The position numbers and the translations under genes were made by a program. Under the pieces are notes generated by a model. That model was not told the origin of the DNA. It was given only the letters and a program-made list of their open reading frames with translations, and did not search any database. Positions 46,359-55,505 of a stretch of DNA of 64,000 nt are shown here, in pieces. The number at the start of each line of letters is the position of its first letter. The stretch's first letter is position 1. Source of the stretch: Bacteroidota bacterium (GTDB taxonomy: Bacteria > Bacteroidota > Rhodothermia > Rhodothermales > Bin80); the NCBI GenBank assembly GCA_026708685.1, contig JAPOUL010000057.1, forward strand, positions 56,780-120,779, in the 5' to 3' direction.

Positions 46359-47222
46359 ATGAAGAAACGACGATCATTTAAGATCAATATCCTTGTTATT
46401 GACGGAATTCCAGACGGATTGAGATTGGTAGAGAAGTCCAACTGGAATGGTTTGGGAATTGTATGTCCTCGTGGCAGGTACCCTGAGGCAAAGAAACGAA
46501 AGGAGTTTTCTGGATGCGGCGTGTACCTTTTAGTAGGAAAAGACGAGGGCTTGCTACCTGATTTGTATGTAGGCGAGGCGGATCAGATCAGAAGCCGTCT
46601 TGACTTTCATAATTCTGACGATAAAAAAGAATTTTGGCAAAAGACGTTTATTTTTACAACTAGGGGAACCCCGCTGAATAAGGCACAGGTTAAATATCTT
46701 GAGGCACGTCTTGTTGAATTGGCAACTGCAGCTGGAAGGTCAAATTTACAGAACCTCCAAACGCCAAAGCTACCAAAACTCTCTGAGGCAGATGAAGCTG
46801 AAATGGAAGGCTTCCTAGATGAGTTATTGACGATCCTTCCTGTCTTGGAGATTCCATACTTTGAACCCAGAAAAGCAATCTTGGCCAACAAAATCATCTA
46901 CGAATTAAAAGGGACTGGTTATCGTGCTCAAGGGGCAGAAGCCAACGAGGGGTTTTTGGTAATGAAGGATTCAATTGCCCGACTCAGCGAAACTCAAACG
47001 ATGAAGAAACATTTTTCAAATTATTGTGATTTGAGGAAAAAACTAATTCAAAGTGGTGTGTTGCAAAGACAAGAAGATGGATTAGCTTTTACGAAGGATT
47101 GGCTTTTTAACTCGCCATCTGCCGCCGCCGTCGTATGTTCAGGTAAAAGTGCTGGACCTATAGAATGGAAGGACAAGGTAGGTGTTACTTTAAAAGATAA
47201 CCGAAAAAAATCAAACGCATAG
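46359..47222 (+). CDS. GIY-YIG nuclease with C-terminal DUF4357
   Basis: 287 residues. The GIY-YIG-like domain (about 50-125) has GVYLLVGKDEGLLPDLYVGE, in which GVY and YVG are the hallmark pair, then an Arg in QIRSRLDFHN. The C-terminal about 100 residues (AQGAEANEGFLVMKDSIARL, the YCDLRKKLIQSGVL helix and SPSAAAVVCSGKSAGP with the Trp of IEWKD) match DUF4357, a domain commonly attached to GIY-YIG and restriction-related proteins. It is probably a DNA nuclease in a defence or mobile context. It lies at the right end of the island. Confidence 0.85.
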   Translation: MKKRRSFKINILVIDGIPDGLRLVEKSNWNGLGIVCPRGRYPEAKKRKEFSGCGVYLLVGKDEGLLPDLYVGEADQIRSRLDFHNSDDKKEFWQKTFIFTTRGTPLNKAQVKYLEARLVELATAAGRSNLQNLQTPKLPKLSEADEAEMEGFLDELLTILPVLEIPYFEPRKAILANKIIYELKGTGYRAQGAEANEGFLVMKDSIARLSETQTMKKHFSNYCDLRKKLIQSGVLQRQEDGLAFTKDWLFNSPSAAAVVCSGKSAGPIEWKDKVGVTLKDNRKKSNA

Positions 47223-47438
47223 AGATAAAATTCAACAAGTTCGCTTGATTGCAAAAGCCACTCATCTCTGATGCACAATGTTCACTTCTTTGGCATCTCT
47301 CTTTGAGATCTAACTCATAAATTCAGAAAATTTGTGTAAATAACATCTTAGTAATTCTACATTACATCAATTTTTGAATTTGTAATCATTCGTATCCATT
47401 TCTAAGGATGGAACAACCCCACTCACTAAATAAGATCT

Positions 47439-47699
47439 ATGGATCCAAATTTACACCAGAAGCAAGGTGTCAATCACCTGAATAAAGTTTTACAGTATGC
47501 TCCTATGGTTGCCAATGGTAAGGAAGCCATCGTGCATTTAACGACGGAAGATTGGTATGTCGTTGCAGATACGCTCTTCCAAATGAATACTCCACAGGAG
47601 TTCCTTCCTGAAAGTATCAACTCTTTTCGGTTGCGGGATGATCATAAGGCGATTGAGTTGGATACGGATGATCTTCAGATCAGCATTGAGATGTTCTGA
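47439..47699 (+). CDS. Hypothetical small protein
   Basis: 86 residues: LHQKQGVNHLNKVLQYAPMV, then EAIVHLTTEDWYVVADTLF and a C-terminal acidic strand region (IELDTDDLQISIEMF). Even, soluble composition and clear codon periodicity support a real gene, but no family is recognised. It stands alone between the nuclease and the convergent gamma-glutamyltransferase-family gene. Confidence 0.55.
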   Translation: MDPNLHQKQGVNHLNKVLQYAPMVANGKEAIVHLTTEDWYVVADTLFQMNTPQEFLPESINSFRLRDDHKAIELDTDDLQISIEMF

Positions 47700-47829
47700 G
47701 AGGCATGAATCTCATCTTTTGAAGATAGATTTTTCGAAGCCCAGAACAAGCGTGACTCTTCACAAGCCGAGTAAAGAATAGACAGATCGGTATGCAATCC
47801 AACTGAGTTAGCGGCTGGGATTCTCTCTT

Positions 47830-49671
47830 CTACCAAGCAATTCCATAATCATCACCATGGTCACTGGCTCCACCCCACATGGTGCCATGGATGCGATCAA
47901 ATTCAATAGCGGTAATTGGACCACTGGTGCGGGCTCCGAACGTTAAGGAGTATTCCATTTTACGTAGATCTCGTCGCGTCCAATCGGGAATCTGATCATG
48001 GAGTAGGATACGACCGGGGCGGATCTCGTGATCACCAAATGACCCCCTCATTTGAAAACTGTTGATGTTTGCAGCTTCCACAGCTTCCTGTATATTCATG
48101 TTGAATTCGACGATGTTCAGGAAAAATTGAAGCAGGTTCTGATCTTGACCGTCGCCACCTTGCACGGCAAAAGATAAGTAGGGAAGTCCATCTTTAAGAG
48201 CCATACCGGGCGTGAGAGTGGCACGCGGACGCTTGCCGGGTTCTGGCAGGTTGTAAGGATTCTCGGCGGGATCCAAAACGAAACTCTGCATTCTCTGGCT
48301 TAACCCAATTCCCGTAATGCCAGCAATCACGGCGGGGATCCAACCACCACTTGGAGTGATCGATACAACCCAACCCTCCGCATCAGCTGCTTGAATAGAG
48401 GTGGTCCCTCTATAAAAATCCTGTTCATAGGAAGCAGCACTGCCCATCTCTTCTACTTCATCATTGGACCACTGATTGATATAGTGAAGATAAGGATTCT
48501 CTTCCCCCTGAAACGGATATGGATCCCCAGGCTTAATGTTTGGATCATTGGCCTCCCAGTTGATCGTCTCAATGCGTGATTGTGCATATTCTTTAGACAA
48601 TAACCCCTCCATAGGTTCTGCTGGTGGGAAGTAAGGATCACCATAGTAAAAATCTCGATCTGCAAAGGCAAGATTCATCACTTGATAGAGTGCATGGATG
48701 TATCTTGTACTGTTGTAACCCATCGCTCGGAGATCCATGGACTCAAGCATATTGAGGGCTTGTAGCATCACGGGTCCTTGCACCCATGAGGTGAGTTTAT
48801 AGACTTGGATGCCCTTGTAATCGGTCATAACAGGCTCTTCAATATAGACCTGCCATTGGTCAAGATCTTCCATCGTTATCAGCCCACCCTGTTCCACGGT
48901 GCTTCGTGTGATCTCTTCTGCGATATCTCCTCGATAAAAACGATCATAGGCAGCATAGATGGCTTCCTTACGAGTTTTGCCCCCTTCCAGTGCGGCTGAT
49001 TCGGCTTCGACAAGTTTCCGTAGAGTGTGTGCTAAATCTGTTTGAACGAAAAGTTGTCCCTCTCTTGGTGCCTGATTTTCGTCGTCTGTGTTTGGCATGT
49101 AGACAGATTTAGAGTACGGCCAATCGGCGATCCGCTCGGCGTGATTTTCAATAGATCGTACAGCAGAGCGTTCAATCGGATACCCTTCAGCCATTTGAAT
49201 GCTGGGTTCAAGGACCTCTCTAAGACTCAGCGTACCATACTCGGCCAGCATGACCATCAACCCACCAGGAGTGCCGGGGGTCACAGCCGCTAGGGGACCA
49301 TATTCTGGAGGATACTTCATCTCTTGGTCTTTGAAGAACTCCGTGGTTGCCCCAGTGGGTGCGACACCAAGAGCATTGATTCCGAACACCTTTCTCTGAT
49401 TTGGATCATAGATTAAGGCTTGGGTTTCTCCACCCCAGCTCAATACATCCCACATCGTACTTGTGGCTCCGAGCATTGCACATGCGGCATCCACTGCATT
49501 GCCTCCTTTGGCAAACATCATTGCCCCAGCCGTAGCTCCTAAAGGTTTTCCAGTGATAGCTACCCAGTGACGACCGTGGAGGACGGGTTTTGCAGTTCTC
49601 TGTGCGAGAACAGGAGAGGATAGGAAACAGCAGAGGATGAGCAATTGGAATGTACGATTCAACATGACCAT
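47830..49671 (-). CDS. Gamma-glutamyltransferase family protein
   Basis: 613 residues from the ATG at 49671 (49665 is also possible). It has a signal peptide (LLILCCFLSSPVLAQ) and then GKPLGATAGAMMFAKGGNAV with the typical early motif, LSWGGETQALIYDP, VTPGTPGGLMVMLAEYG, and a probable self-processing Thr in YRGTTSIQAADAEGWVV. The canonical Thr-Thr-His is Thr-Thr-Ser here. The small subunit ends in the PSGGWIPA and GDGQDQNLLQFF elements (usually GSGG and GG(R)PGG). The enzyme group hydrolyses or transfers gamma-glutamyl groups in the periplasm; this sequence belongs to a divergent branch, and the substrate may not be glutathione. Confidence 0.88.
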   Translation of the reverse strand: MVMLNRTFQLLILCCFLSSPVLAQRTAKPVLHGRHWVAITGKPLGATAGAMMFAKGGNAVDAACAMLGATSTMWDVLSWGGETQALIYDPNQRKVFGINALGVAPTGATTEFFKDQEMKYPPEYGPLAAVTPGTPGGLMVMLAEYGTLSLREVLEPSIQMAEGYPIERSAVRSIENHAERIADWPYSKSVYMPNTDDENQAPREGQLFVQTDLAHTLRKLVEAESAALEGGKTRKEAIYAAYDRFYRGDIAEEITRSTVEQGGLITMEDLDQWQVYIEEPVMTDYKGIQVYKLTSWVQGPVMLQALNMLESMDLRAMGYNSTRYIHALYQVMNLAFADRDFYYGDPYFPPAEPMEGLLSKEYAQSRIETINWEANDPNIKPGDPYPFQGEENPYLHYINQWSNDEVEEMGSAASYEQDFYRGTTSIQAADAEGWVVSITPSGGWIPAVIAGITGIGLSQRMQSFVLDPAENPYNLPEPGKRPRATLTPGMALKDGLPYLSFAVQGGDGQDQNLLQFFLNIVEFNMNIQEAVEAANINSFQMRGSFGDHEIRPGRILLHDQIPDWTRRDLRKMEYSLTFGARTSGPITAIEFDRIHGTMWGGASDHGDDYGIAW

Positions 49672-49732
49672 AGATGATTGAAGGTGATAGGTGGTCCAGA
49701 GGTGACTGCCCAATAATGATAAAGATGATAGA

Positions 49733-51196
49733 TTATGCGATGGCGAGCTCAGAGGAATTTTCGGGTTTTTCCCGAGTGTCCTGATACGCTTTTACAATCC
49801 GACTGGCAGCGCTGATCAAGAATACGGTTCCCCCAATGGTAACAAGAACGGGAGCCATGCTGGCTAGAAATGGACCAGCACCACAAGCGATGGCAATGGA
49901 AATCACAAACCCACCGATGGCAGACATGATTCCTTTTTTTATCATATTCTCTGCAATGATCTTAAATGCTTCTTTGGTGGTGCGTTCACCAGCGTATACA
50001 TAAAATACTTGTTCTCCCAAGCTAACGATTCCCTCCAATGCCATCCCAACGCAACCAGCCACCGCGGCTGTCTCAAGAGCTTCACTTGCGACGATACCGG
50101 CAGCATCAATCATATTGGACATGTTCGCCTGAGCGAGTTCAGCACTTGTCATATTCGCACTTCCTCGTGCAAGATTCTTATGAGCGGCTTCCCATACAAT
50201 ATTTCCATCCGACATGACTTGCGAAACATCGTTATGGACGGATGTGATATGGCTGGCATGCTTGCCTTGTAAAAATTCTACTACAGCATCATTGCCCAAA
50301 TTTCGTACTACCTGAGGAACAGATGACTCATAAAAACCCTCTGCAAAGGGAATCGTGCGCCAGGCCGAATCTCTTAAACCCGCAACTGCAAATTTAACTT
50401 TCAGATATGGAGATAACTGTGAAAACTCTGGAGAGGCCGCAATGATTTTACCATAACCAGCAGCGGTGGCCGTTCCAATGGCTACCGCTGCACCCTTGAG
50501 ATGGTCTCTGTATCGGCCATCGGGATCTATTTGATCAATGTATTGGGCGAATTGACGACTACCTTGCGAGATCAGATCGCCCGTTTGTCCAGTATACTGG
50601 ATGAATTGATCTTTGCCTTTAGAGATCACATCCTGTACAGTAATAGCATAGGATTCAGTTGCATCCGAAAGATTGAGATGTAGACCTCGAAATTTAGAAT
50701 GGGTAAGCGTCATTAGATCGCCCACTTTATTCTTGGTGACATCCAGAGACTGCCCAACGACCTTTTTTGCATCCTCAGAGGCTTGCACTCCAGTATCAAC
50801 CACTTTCTGGGAAACGGTTTTTACTGTATCGGTCACCTTTTCTATGGAAGTGGACTGACTGATCGCATCTGTCGCGTCTTTTGCAGCTTGAATGCCAGTG
50901 GATACGGTTTCCTTGGTGCTTGAGACGGTATCCATCATGATGGTTTTGGATCGCTTGATGGATTGATCCATCAGCTGATGGGCATCATCGGTGATCTGAG
51001 ATCCCGTCGTGACGACTTTTTCACTGACCTGAGAAATAGCACCCTCCACCTTTTTCTTGGATGCATCCAGCGATTGACCCACCATTTTCTGGGCATTTTC
51101 AGTGATCTGTGCCCCCGTAGAAGCTGCCTTCTTGGAAAGACTCTGAGCCTTATCGGCAATGGATTTGGGATCAATGGAAGAGAGGACGTTTTTCAT
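49733..51196 (-). CDS. Amphipathic-repeat protein with C-terminal membrane helices
   Basis: 487 residues from the ATG at 51196; an ATG at 51253 is in frame. Residues about 15-150 contain four imperfect copies of a 34-37-residue unit whose core reads (T/S)TG-x-Q-hydrophobic-x-(E/D)-(N/D)-A and continues V-G-Q-S-hydrophobic-(D/K)-x-S/T-K (for example STGAQITENAQKMVGQSLDA and DTGVQASEDAKKVVGQSLDV). It is rich in Ser, Thr, Lys and Ala and without Pro, like LEA or apolipoprotein-type helices. After a central folded-looking part, two membrane helices lie near the C-terminus (GGFVISIAIACGAGPFLASM, then VLVTIGGTVFLISAAS). No family recognised. It follows ribBA by 94 bases. Confidence 0.65.
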   Translation of the reverse strand: MKNVLSSIDPKSIADKAQSLSKKAASTGAQITENAQKMVGQSLDASKKKVEGAISQVSEKVVTTGSQITDDAHQLMDQSIKRSKTIMMDTVSSTKETVSTGIQAAKDATDAISQSTSIEKVTDTVKTVSQKVVDTGVQASEDAKKVVGQSLDVTKNKVGDLMTLTHSKFRGLHLNLSDATESYAITVQDVISKGKDQFIQYTGQTGDLISQGSRQFAQYIDQIDPDGRYRDHLKGAAVAIGTATAAGYGKIIAASPEFSQLSPYLKVKFAVAGLRDSAWRTIPFAEGFYESSVPQVVRNLGNDAVVEFLQGKHASHITSVHNDVSQVMSDGNIVWEAAHKNLARGSANMTSAELAQANMSNMIDAAGIVASEALETAAVAGCVGMALEGIVSLGEQVFYVYAGERTTKEAFKIIAENMIKKGIMSAIGGFVISIAIACGAGPFLASMAPVLVTIGGTVFLISAASRIVKAYQDTREKPENSSELAIA

Positions 51197-51289
51197 GGTT
51201 CTTGGGGAATCTAATGAATGGAAAAATGGATTCACAATGTGATCAACATCCATCTTGATCAGCAGTCTGGGATGTACTCAATGATACGA

Positions 51290-52543
51290 CTACAACTTGC
51301 AGGATGTTGGAGTGGAAGCGTCAAGGTTGGGCAAGACATGTCCCATCAGATCTCGTTTGGTACGAAGATACTTTGCATTCTCCTGATTCGGTGGGATCTC
51401 AATGGGGACACAATCAGTGATCTCCAAACCGTATCCATCAAGTCCAACCCGCTTGGTTGGGTTATTGGTCATCAACCTGAGTTTTCGGATTCCCAAATCA
51501 CGAAGAATCTGACAACCAATGCCATAATCGCGATGGTCCATATCAAATCCAAGTGCAAGATTGGCCTCAACGGTGTCCAGCCCCTCTTGATCTTGTAATT
51601 CGTAAGCACGCAGTTTATTCAAAAGACCAATGCCACGACCTTCCTGCTTCATGTATAAAACGACTCCAGTTCCTTCGCTTGCAACGCGACGTAGTGCGGT
51701 ATGAAGCTGATCCCCACAGTCACATCGCATAGATGCAAACAGATCTCCCGTGACACATTGAGAGTGTACTCTGGTCAAGACAGGCTCGTTTTCGGTCCAA
51801 GTGCCCATACACAGTGCAAGATGGACATCCCCATTTGACGCATCTTCATAGGCCGTGAGCGTAAACTCGCCATACAGCGTCGGGAGACGGACGGAAGCCA
51901 CTCGGTTGATCAGAGAACGCCGAGCCATCCGAAACGCAACCAGAGCACTGATGGTGATGATCTTCATCTCATGCTTTCTGGCGATATTCAGAAGCTCTGG
52001 GATTCTGGCCATCGTGCCATCGGCGTTCATGATCTCTACAAGTACACCTACAGGTGGCAAATCCGCAAGGCGAACGAGATCAACCGTTGCTTCGGTATGT
52101 CCAGTTCTTCTCAGGACTCCTCCCTCGCGGGCGATCAGTGGAAATACATGCCCAGGTCGAGCAAAATCGTCCGCAGTTGAGGAATCATCCGCGAGAGCCT
52201 GAATGGTGGCTGCCCGATCGGATGCACTGATTCCAGTGGATGTACCATGGGCGTAATCGACAGGTACGGTAAAGGGAGTATTATATAGACTGGTATTTTC
52301 CTCCACCATCAGATGAAGGTCCAAGGCCTCAGCACGCTCGGGAGCCATGGGAGCACAGATCAGGCCTCGCCCCTCGGTGGCCATGAAGTTGACCAAGTCA
52401 GGGGTCACCTTGGATGCTGCTCCTACAAAGTCTCCTTCGTTCTCACGATCTTCGTCATCTACGACAATCACGAGATGACCGGCACGGATCTCTTCAAGGG
52501 CAGACTCAATGGAGTCAAATGGACCAGTGCCCGAACGTTCCAT
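51290..52543 (-). CDS. ribBA: Bifunctional DHBP synthase/GTP cyclohydrolase II
   Basis: 417 residues. The N-terminal half is DHBP synthase ([16 protein letters not shown] with the acidic loop, [15 protein letters not shown] and [12 protein letters not shown]). The C-terminal half is GTP cyclohydrolase II with the zinc cysteines in [19 protein letters not shown] and the catalytic Arg in [15 protein letters not shown]. The two reactions start riboflavin synthesis from ribulose 5-phosphate and from GTP. The gene starts five bases after yajC ends. No FMN riboswitch can fit in the small gap. Other rib genes are not in the window. Confidence 0.96.
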   Translation of the reverse strand: MERSGTGPFDSIESALEEIRAGHLVIVVDDEDRENEGDFVGAASKVTPDLVNFMATEGRGLICAPMAPERAEALDLHLMVEENTSLYNTPFTVPVDYAHGTSTGISASDRAATIQALADDSSTADDFARPGHVFPLIAREGGVLRRTGHTEATVDLVRLADLPPVGVLVEIMNADGTMARIPELLNIARKHEMKIITISALVAFRMARRSLINRVASVRLPTLYGEFTLTAYEDASNGDVHLALCMGTWTENEPVLTRVHSQCVTGDLFASMRCDCGDQLHTALRRVASEGTGVVLYMKQEGRGIGLLNKLRAYELQDQEGLDTVEANLALGFDMDHRDYGIGCQILRDLGIRKLRLMTNNPTKRVGLDGYGLEITDCVPIEIPPNQENAKYLRTKRDLMGHVLPNLDASTPTSCKL

Positions 52544-52547
52544 ACCC

Positions 52548-52856
52548 CTACTCTTTCACACTCGCAATCGATTGTTTTTCTACGCGGAGCTTCATTCCGC
52601 CATCAACATCCAGTAAAACGCTGGTAGATCCCTCTTCCACCTGATGTACTTTGCCGTGAATTCCACCGGCGGTCACCACTTTGTCCCCCTTGCGGACGGC
52701 TGCAATCATCTCTTTACGTTTTTTCTCGCGTTTTTGCTGAGGGCGGATGATAAAAAAATAGAAAACAACAATAATAAGGAGCAGTGGCAGAAACATTCCA
52801 AGTCCACCCAAGCCACCACTTGCGTCCTGAAGTAAATAAACCAAGAGCCAGTTCAT
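52548..52856 (-). CDS. yajC: Preprotein translocase accessory subunit YajC
   Basis: 102 residues from the ATG at 52856, which fits the family better than an upstream TTG at 52862. One membrane helix (about 21-38, [18 protein letters not shown]) is followed by the basic [11 protein letters not shown] stretch and a small domain with [19 protein letters not shown]. It associates with SecDF in protein export. It is encoded directly downstream of the SRP RNA and may be transcribed with it. Confidence 0.93.
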   Translation of the reverse strand: MNWLLVYLLQDASGGLGGLGMFLPLLLIIVVFYFFIIRPQQKREKKRKEMIAAVRKGDKVVTAGGIHGKVHQVEEGSTSVLLDVDGGMKLRVEKQSIASVKE

Positions 52857-52877
52857 AGTCAATGTAAAGTCATAATG

Positions 52878-52889
52878 AAAAAAAAGAAG
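52878..52889 (-). terminator. U-tract after the SRP RNA
   Basis: On the minus strand the closing stem of the SRP RNA (GGTGAG paired with CTTACC) is followed by CTTC and a run of eight T (52878-52885). The stem plus T-run has the form of an intrinsic terminator. It lies only about 20 bases before yajC, so partial readthrough is possible. Confidence 0.5.
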
Positions 52890-52984
52890 GGTAAGCTGAC
52901 CGTATCGCGTCGCTACGACCTCCTACCGCTGCTACCTTCCGGTCCTGACGGGGTTCAGAGGGAGCTGACCGTACGGGACTCACC
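52890..52984 (-). ncRNA. ffs: Signal recognition particle RNA (4.5S type)
   Basis: A 95-base stem-loop on the minus strand. Its centre GTCAGGACCGGAAGGTAGCAGC is nearly the universal SRP domain IV core (GGUCAGGUCCGGAAGGAAGCAGC), with the GGAA tetraloop and the symmetric internal loop that Ffh recognises. The outer arms GGTGAG and CTTACC close the hairpin. There is no Alu domain, so it is the short bacterial form. It lies between priA and yajC, both related to the same strand. The exact ends are taken from the closing stem and could differ by a few bases. Confidence 0.88.
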
Positions 52985-53029
52985 CTTCATTCGGTGTATA
53001 CGCTTACATGAAAGCTTGGTTCCATTGTG

Positions 53030-55498
53030 TCAGAGCTGCTCAATCCCGTCAATATTAATTGATACATGGAGTTCGCGGCCAGTAGGGGGAGAAACTTTAA
53101 GAATCGTACGTAAATCCTCCTGAAGAGAAGAGTAGGATTTAGGGACTTTCAGCATGAGAAAATTACGGAATTGATGCTCTACCCGCTCAACATACGGTTG
53201 CTCAGGACCAAGTACAGAGATCGTAGACGGTAACTGTTCCAGAAGAAGAGCCTTCCAGTGGTGTGCCAATTCCTCAACGGCAGGTTTGGGGGCTCCCCGG
53301 ATTTGAATACCAGCAATCCGGCCATAGGGAGGAAACTGCAGTTTTTGGCGATCTTCCATTAATTTTTGTGCATATCCATGAAAGTCATGCGCCTTCAGAA
53401 ACGAGAACAGTGGATGGTAGGGACGCCGAGTTTGCAGTAATACCTCACCTGGCAAGTCCGCCCGTCCCGCTCTGCCTGCCACCTGCATCAATAATTGAAA
53501 CGTTCGCTCCTCACTTCTGAAGTCAGGTAAACGAAGCCCTAGGTCACAGTTGATTACACCCACCAGGGTGACCCGACCGAAGTCAAGCCCCTTGGCGACC
53601 ATTTGAGTGCCAATCAGAATATCCGCTCCTCCATCGGCAAAGGTACTAAGAATTTCATGATGTGCATCCTTGGTGCGAGTGCTGTCATGGTCCATGCGAA
53701 GGATTTTTGCAGACTTAAACAATTCCCCAAGCTCTTCGGTGACGCGCTGGGTTCCACTGCCCATCGGAGCAAAAGTCGATGCACCACATTTTGGGCAATG
53801 AACTGGAACCTTGGTGGTATACCCACAAAAATGGCAACGCTGGCATCGATCGGTCTGATGGTACGTCATCGATACACTACAGGCAATACACTGAGGAACA
53901 AAACCACAACTCTGACACTCCAGTATGGGGGCATATCCCCGACGATTCTGAAGGAGGATCACCTGTTCATTGCGCTCAAGTCTATTTGCGATGGCTTCAA
54001 GCAAAGGAATGGACATGGGTCCCTCCAGTGCATTCTCTTCGCGTTCGTAGCACAGATCAATAATATGAATGGACGGGAGCGGAGCGGCAGATCGTCCCTG
54101 AACGGGAACGCGTTCGGGCATGGACAGCATTGTGTATTTTCCCTGCTCCGCGTTGGCAAGGGTTTCCAGCGATAACGTAGCTGATCCGAGTACGCATACA
54201 CATTGACTCATCTTCGCCCGCATGACGGCAACATCGCGAGCGTGATAGCGAGGGGCCATCTCCCTTTGCTTGTAGGAAGCGTCGTGCTCTTCATCCACAA
54301 TGATCAGCCCCAGATTTTTCATCGGTGCCAGGACGGCCGATCGTGGACCAATCACGACGCGATACGTTCCCGTCCGGATCTGCTGCCACACATCATGGCG
54401 TTCGCCCTTTCGCATCCGTGAGTGCAGTACGGCAACGGTATTGCCAAAACGTTTCTGGAATCGTTGCACCGTCTGGGGAGTGAGTGAAATTTCGGGGACG
54501 AGCACGATCGCCGTTTTTCCCAAGTCAAAGGCAGTTTCAAGAGCGGCCAGATAGACTTCGGTTTTTCCGCTTCCCGTGACACCATGGAGTGCGAATGTCC
54601 TGAAGGATTGCGTGGTGATCGCTTCCTGAAGTGTAGATACCGCTTTGGCCTGAAAGGGATGAAATTCTGGGGGTTTACTTGTGGATCGCTGTTGAGTTTG
54701 CATCCACTCTGGAATCCGAAACACTTTCTTTTTAATGACGGAAAGGAGACCTCGTCTCTCCATGGAGCGGATGGTCTGTAGAGAGATTTGATGATTTTTC
54801 TGGAGAGATCGGCAGGAAAGATCGGTTTGGCCGGTGTTCACCGTTTGAATCAGCTGCTCAATCAATTTCTTCTGTTTGGCTCCCTTCATTTGGGATAGAA
54901 TATCTGTGAGTGCATCAGGCGACTGAAATGCATCGGCAATGGATACAAACTGCTCCTTTTTTGTAGCCACGGTGGGATCCTGCAAGCCCACCTCCCGCTG
55001 GATTGCACCGCGCGACTCCGCCTTGGAAAGCTCCTGTTCAGAAATCCGCAGACCATAACGCTTGAGCTTTCCAGGGGTGGTGCTCCGATACTTGGTCAAA
55101 TGGACATACAGATCGGGGGAAATATCTCGCCAGTCTTCGAGATCTTCTGAGGCCAGATAATAGACGACCCGCTCTTTGGTTTGGATGCCAGAGGGTAGGG
55201 CTGCATTCAGGGCCTCTCCCCAGGCACAGACATAGTATTTGGAGATCCAGTAGGTGAGCTTCATCAACTCTGCGTTTAGAAGAGGCTCACTACTGACAGC
55301 GGCTTTCACCGTACGAAGCTCTACATCGTCGCGTACGGTGATATTCATGTCGGTGACAATCCCCGTGTAATTGCGATTACGCACAGGGACCAATACGAGC
55401 GATCCAATCCCAACGGAAGTTTCCAGTTCGCCGGGGAGTTCATAGGCATAGACCTTATCGACAGGGATCGGCAAGGCAACACCAATGGGGACCGACAT
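53030..55498 (-). CDS. priA: Primosomal replication protein N' (helicase PriA)
   Basis: 822 residues. The N-terminal 3'-DNA-binding domain begins IGVALPIPVDKVYAYELPGE. The helicase core has Walker A GVTGSGKTEVY, the DEEH box IIVDEEHDASYKQ and GSATLSLET. The zinc-binding insert has the pairs CQSCGF, CIAC, CQRCHFCG and CPKCG. Motif VI is in QVAGRAGR. It restarts stalled replication forks by reloading the replisome. Length is on the long side (E. coli 732) because of an expanded region between residues 130 and 270, as in other Bacteroidota. Confidence 0.96.
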   Translation of the reverse strand: MSVPIGVALPIPVDKVYAYELPGELETSVGIGSLVLVPVRNRNYTGIVTDMNITVRDDVELRTVKAAVSSEPLLNAELMKLTYWISKYYVCAWGEALNAALPSGIQTKERVVYYLASEDLEDWRDISPDLYVHLTKYRSTTPGKLKRYGLRISEQELSKAESRGAIQREVGLQDPTVATKKEQFVSIADAFQSPDALTDILSQMKGAKQKKLIEQLIQTVNTGQTDLSCRSLQKNHQISLQTIRSMERRGLLSVIKKKVFRIPEWMQTQQRSTSKPPEFHPFQAKAVSTLQEAITTQSFRTFALHGVTGSGKTEVYLAALETAFDLGKTAIVLVPEISLTPQTVQRFQKRFGNTVAVLHSRMRKGERHDVWQQIRTGTYRVVIGPRSAVLAPMKNLGLIIVDEEHDASYKQREMAPRYHARDVAVMRAKMSQCVCVLGSATLSLETLANAEQGKYTMLSMPERVPVQGRSAAPLPSIHIIDLCYEREENALEGPMSIPLLEAIANRLERNEQVILLQNRRGYAPILECQSCGFVPQCIACSVSMTYHQTDRCQRCHFCGYTTKVPVHCPKCGASTFAPMGSGTQRVTEELGELFKSAKILRMDHDSTRTKDAHHEILSTFADGGADILIGTQMVAKGLDFGRVTLVGVINCDLGLRLPDFRSEERTFQLLMQVAGRAGRADLPGEVLLQTRRPYHPLFSFLKAHDFHGYAQKLMEDRQKLQFPPYGRIAGIQIRGAPKPAVEELAHHWKALLLEQLPSTISVLGPEQPYVERVEHQFRNFLMLKVPKSYSSLQEDLRTILKVSPPTGRELHVSINIDGIEQL

Positions 55499-55505
55499 GG
55501 GTTAG

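Noticed and set aside
52544..52547. FMN riboswitch before ribBA
   Set aside because: ribBA begins five bases after yajC and no RFN-like element lies upstream, so a riboswitch cannot be placed there.
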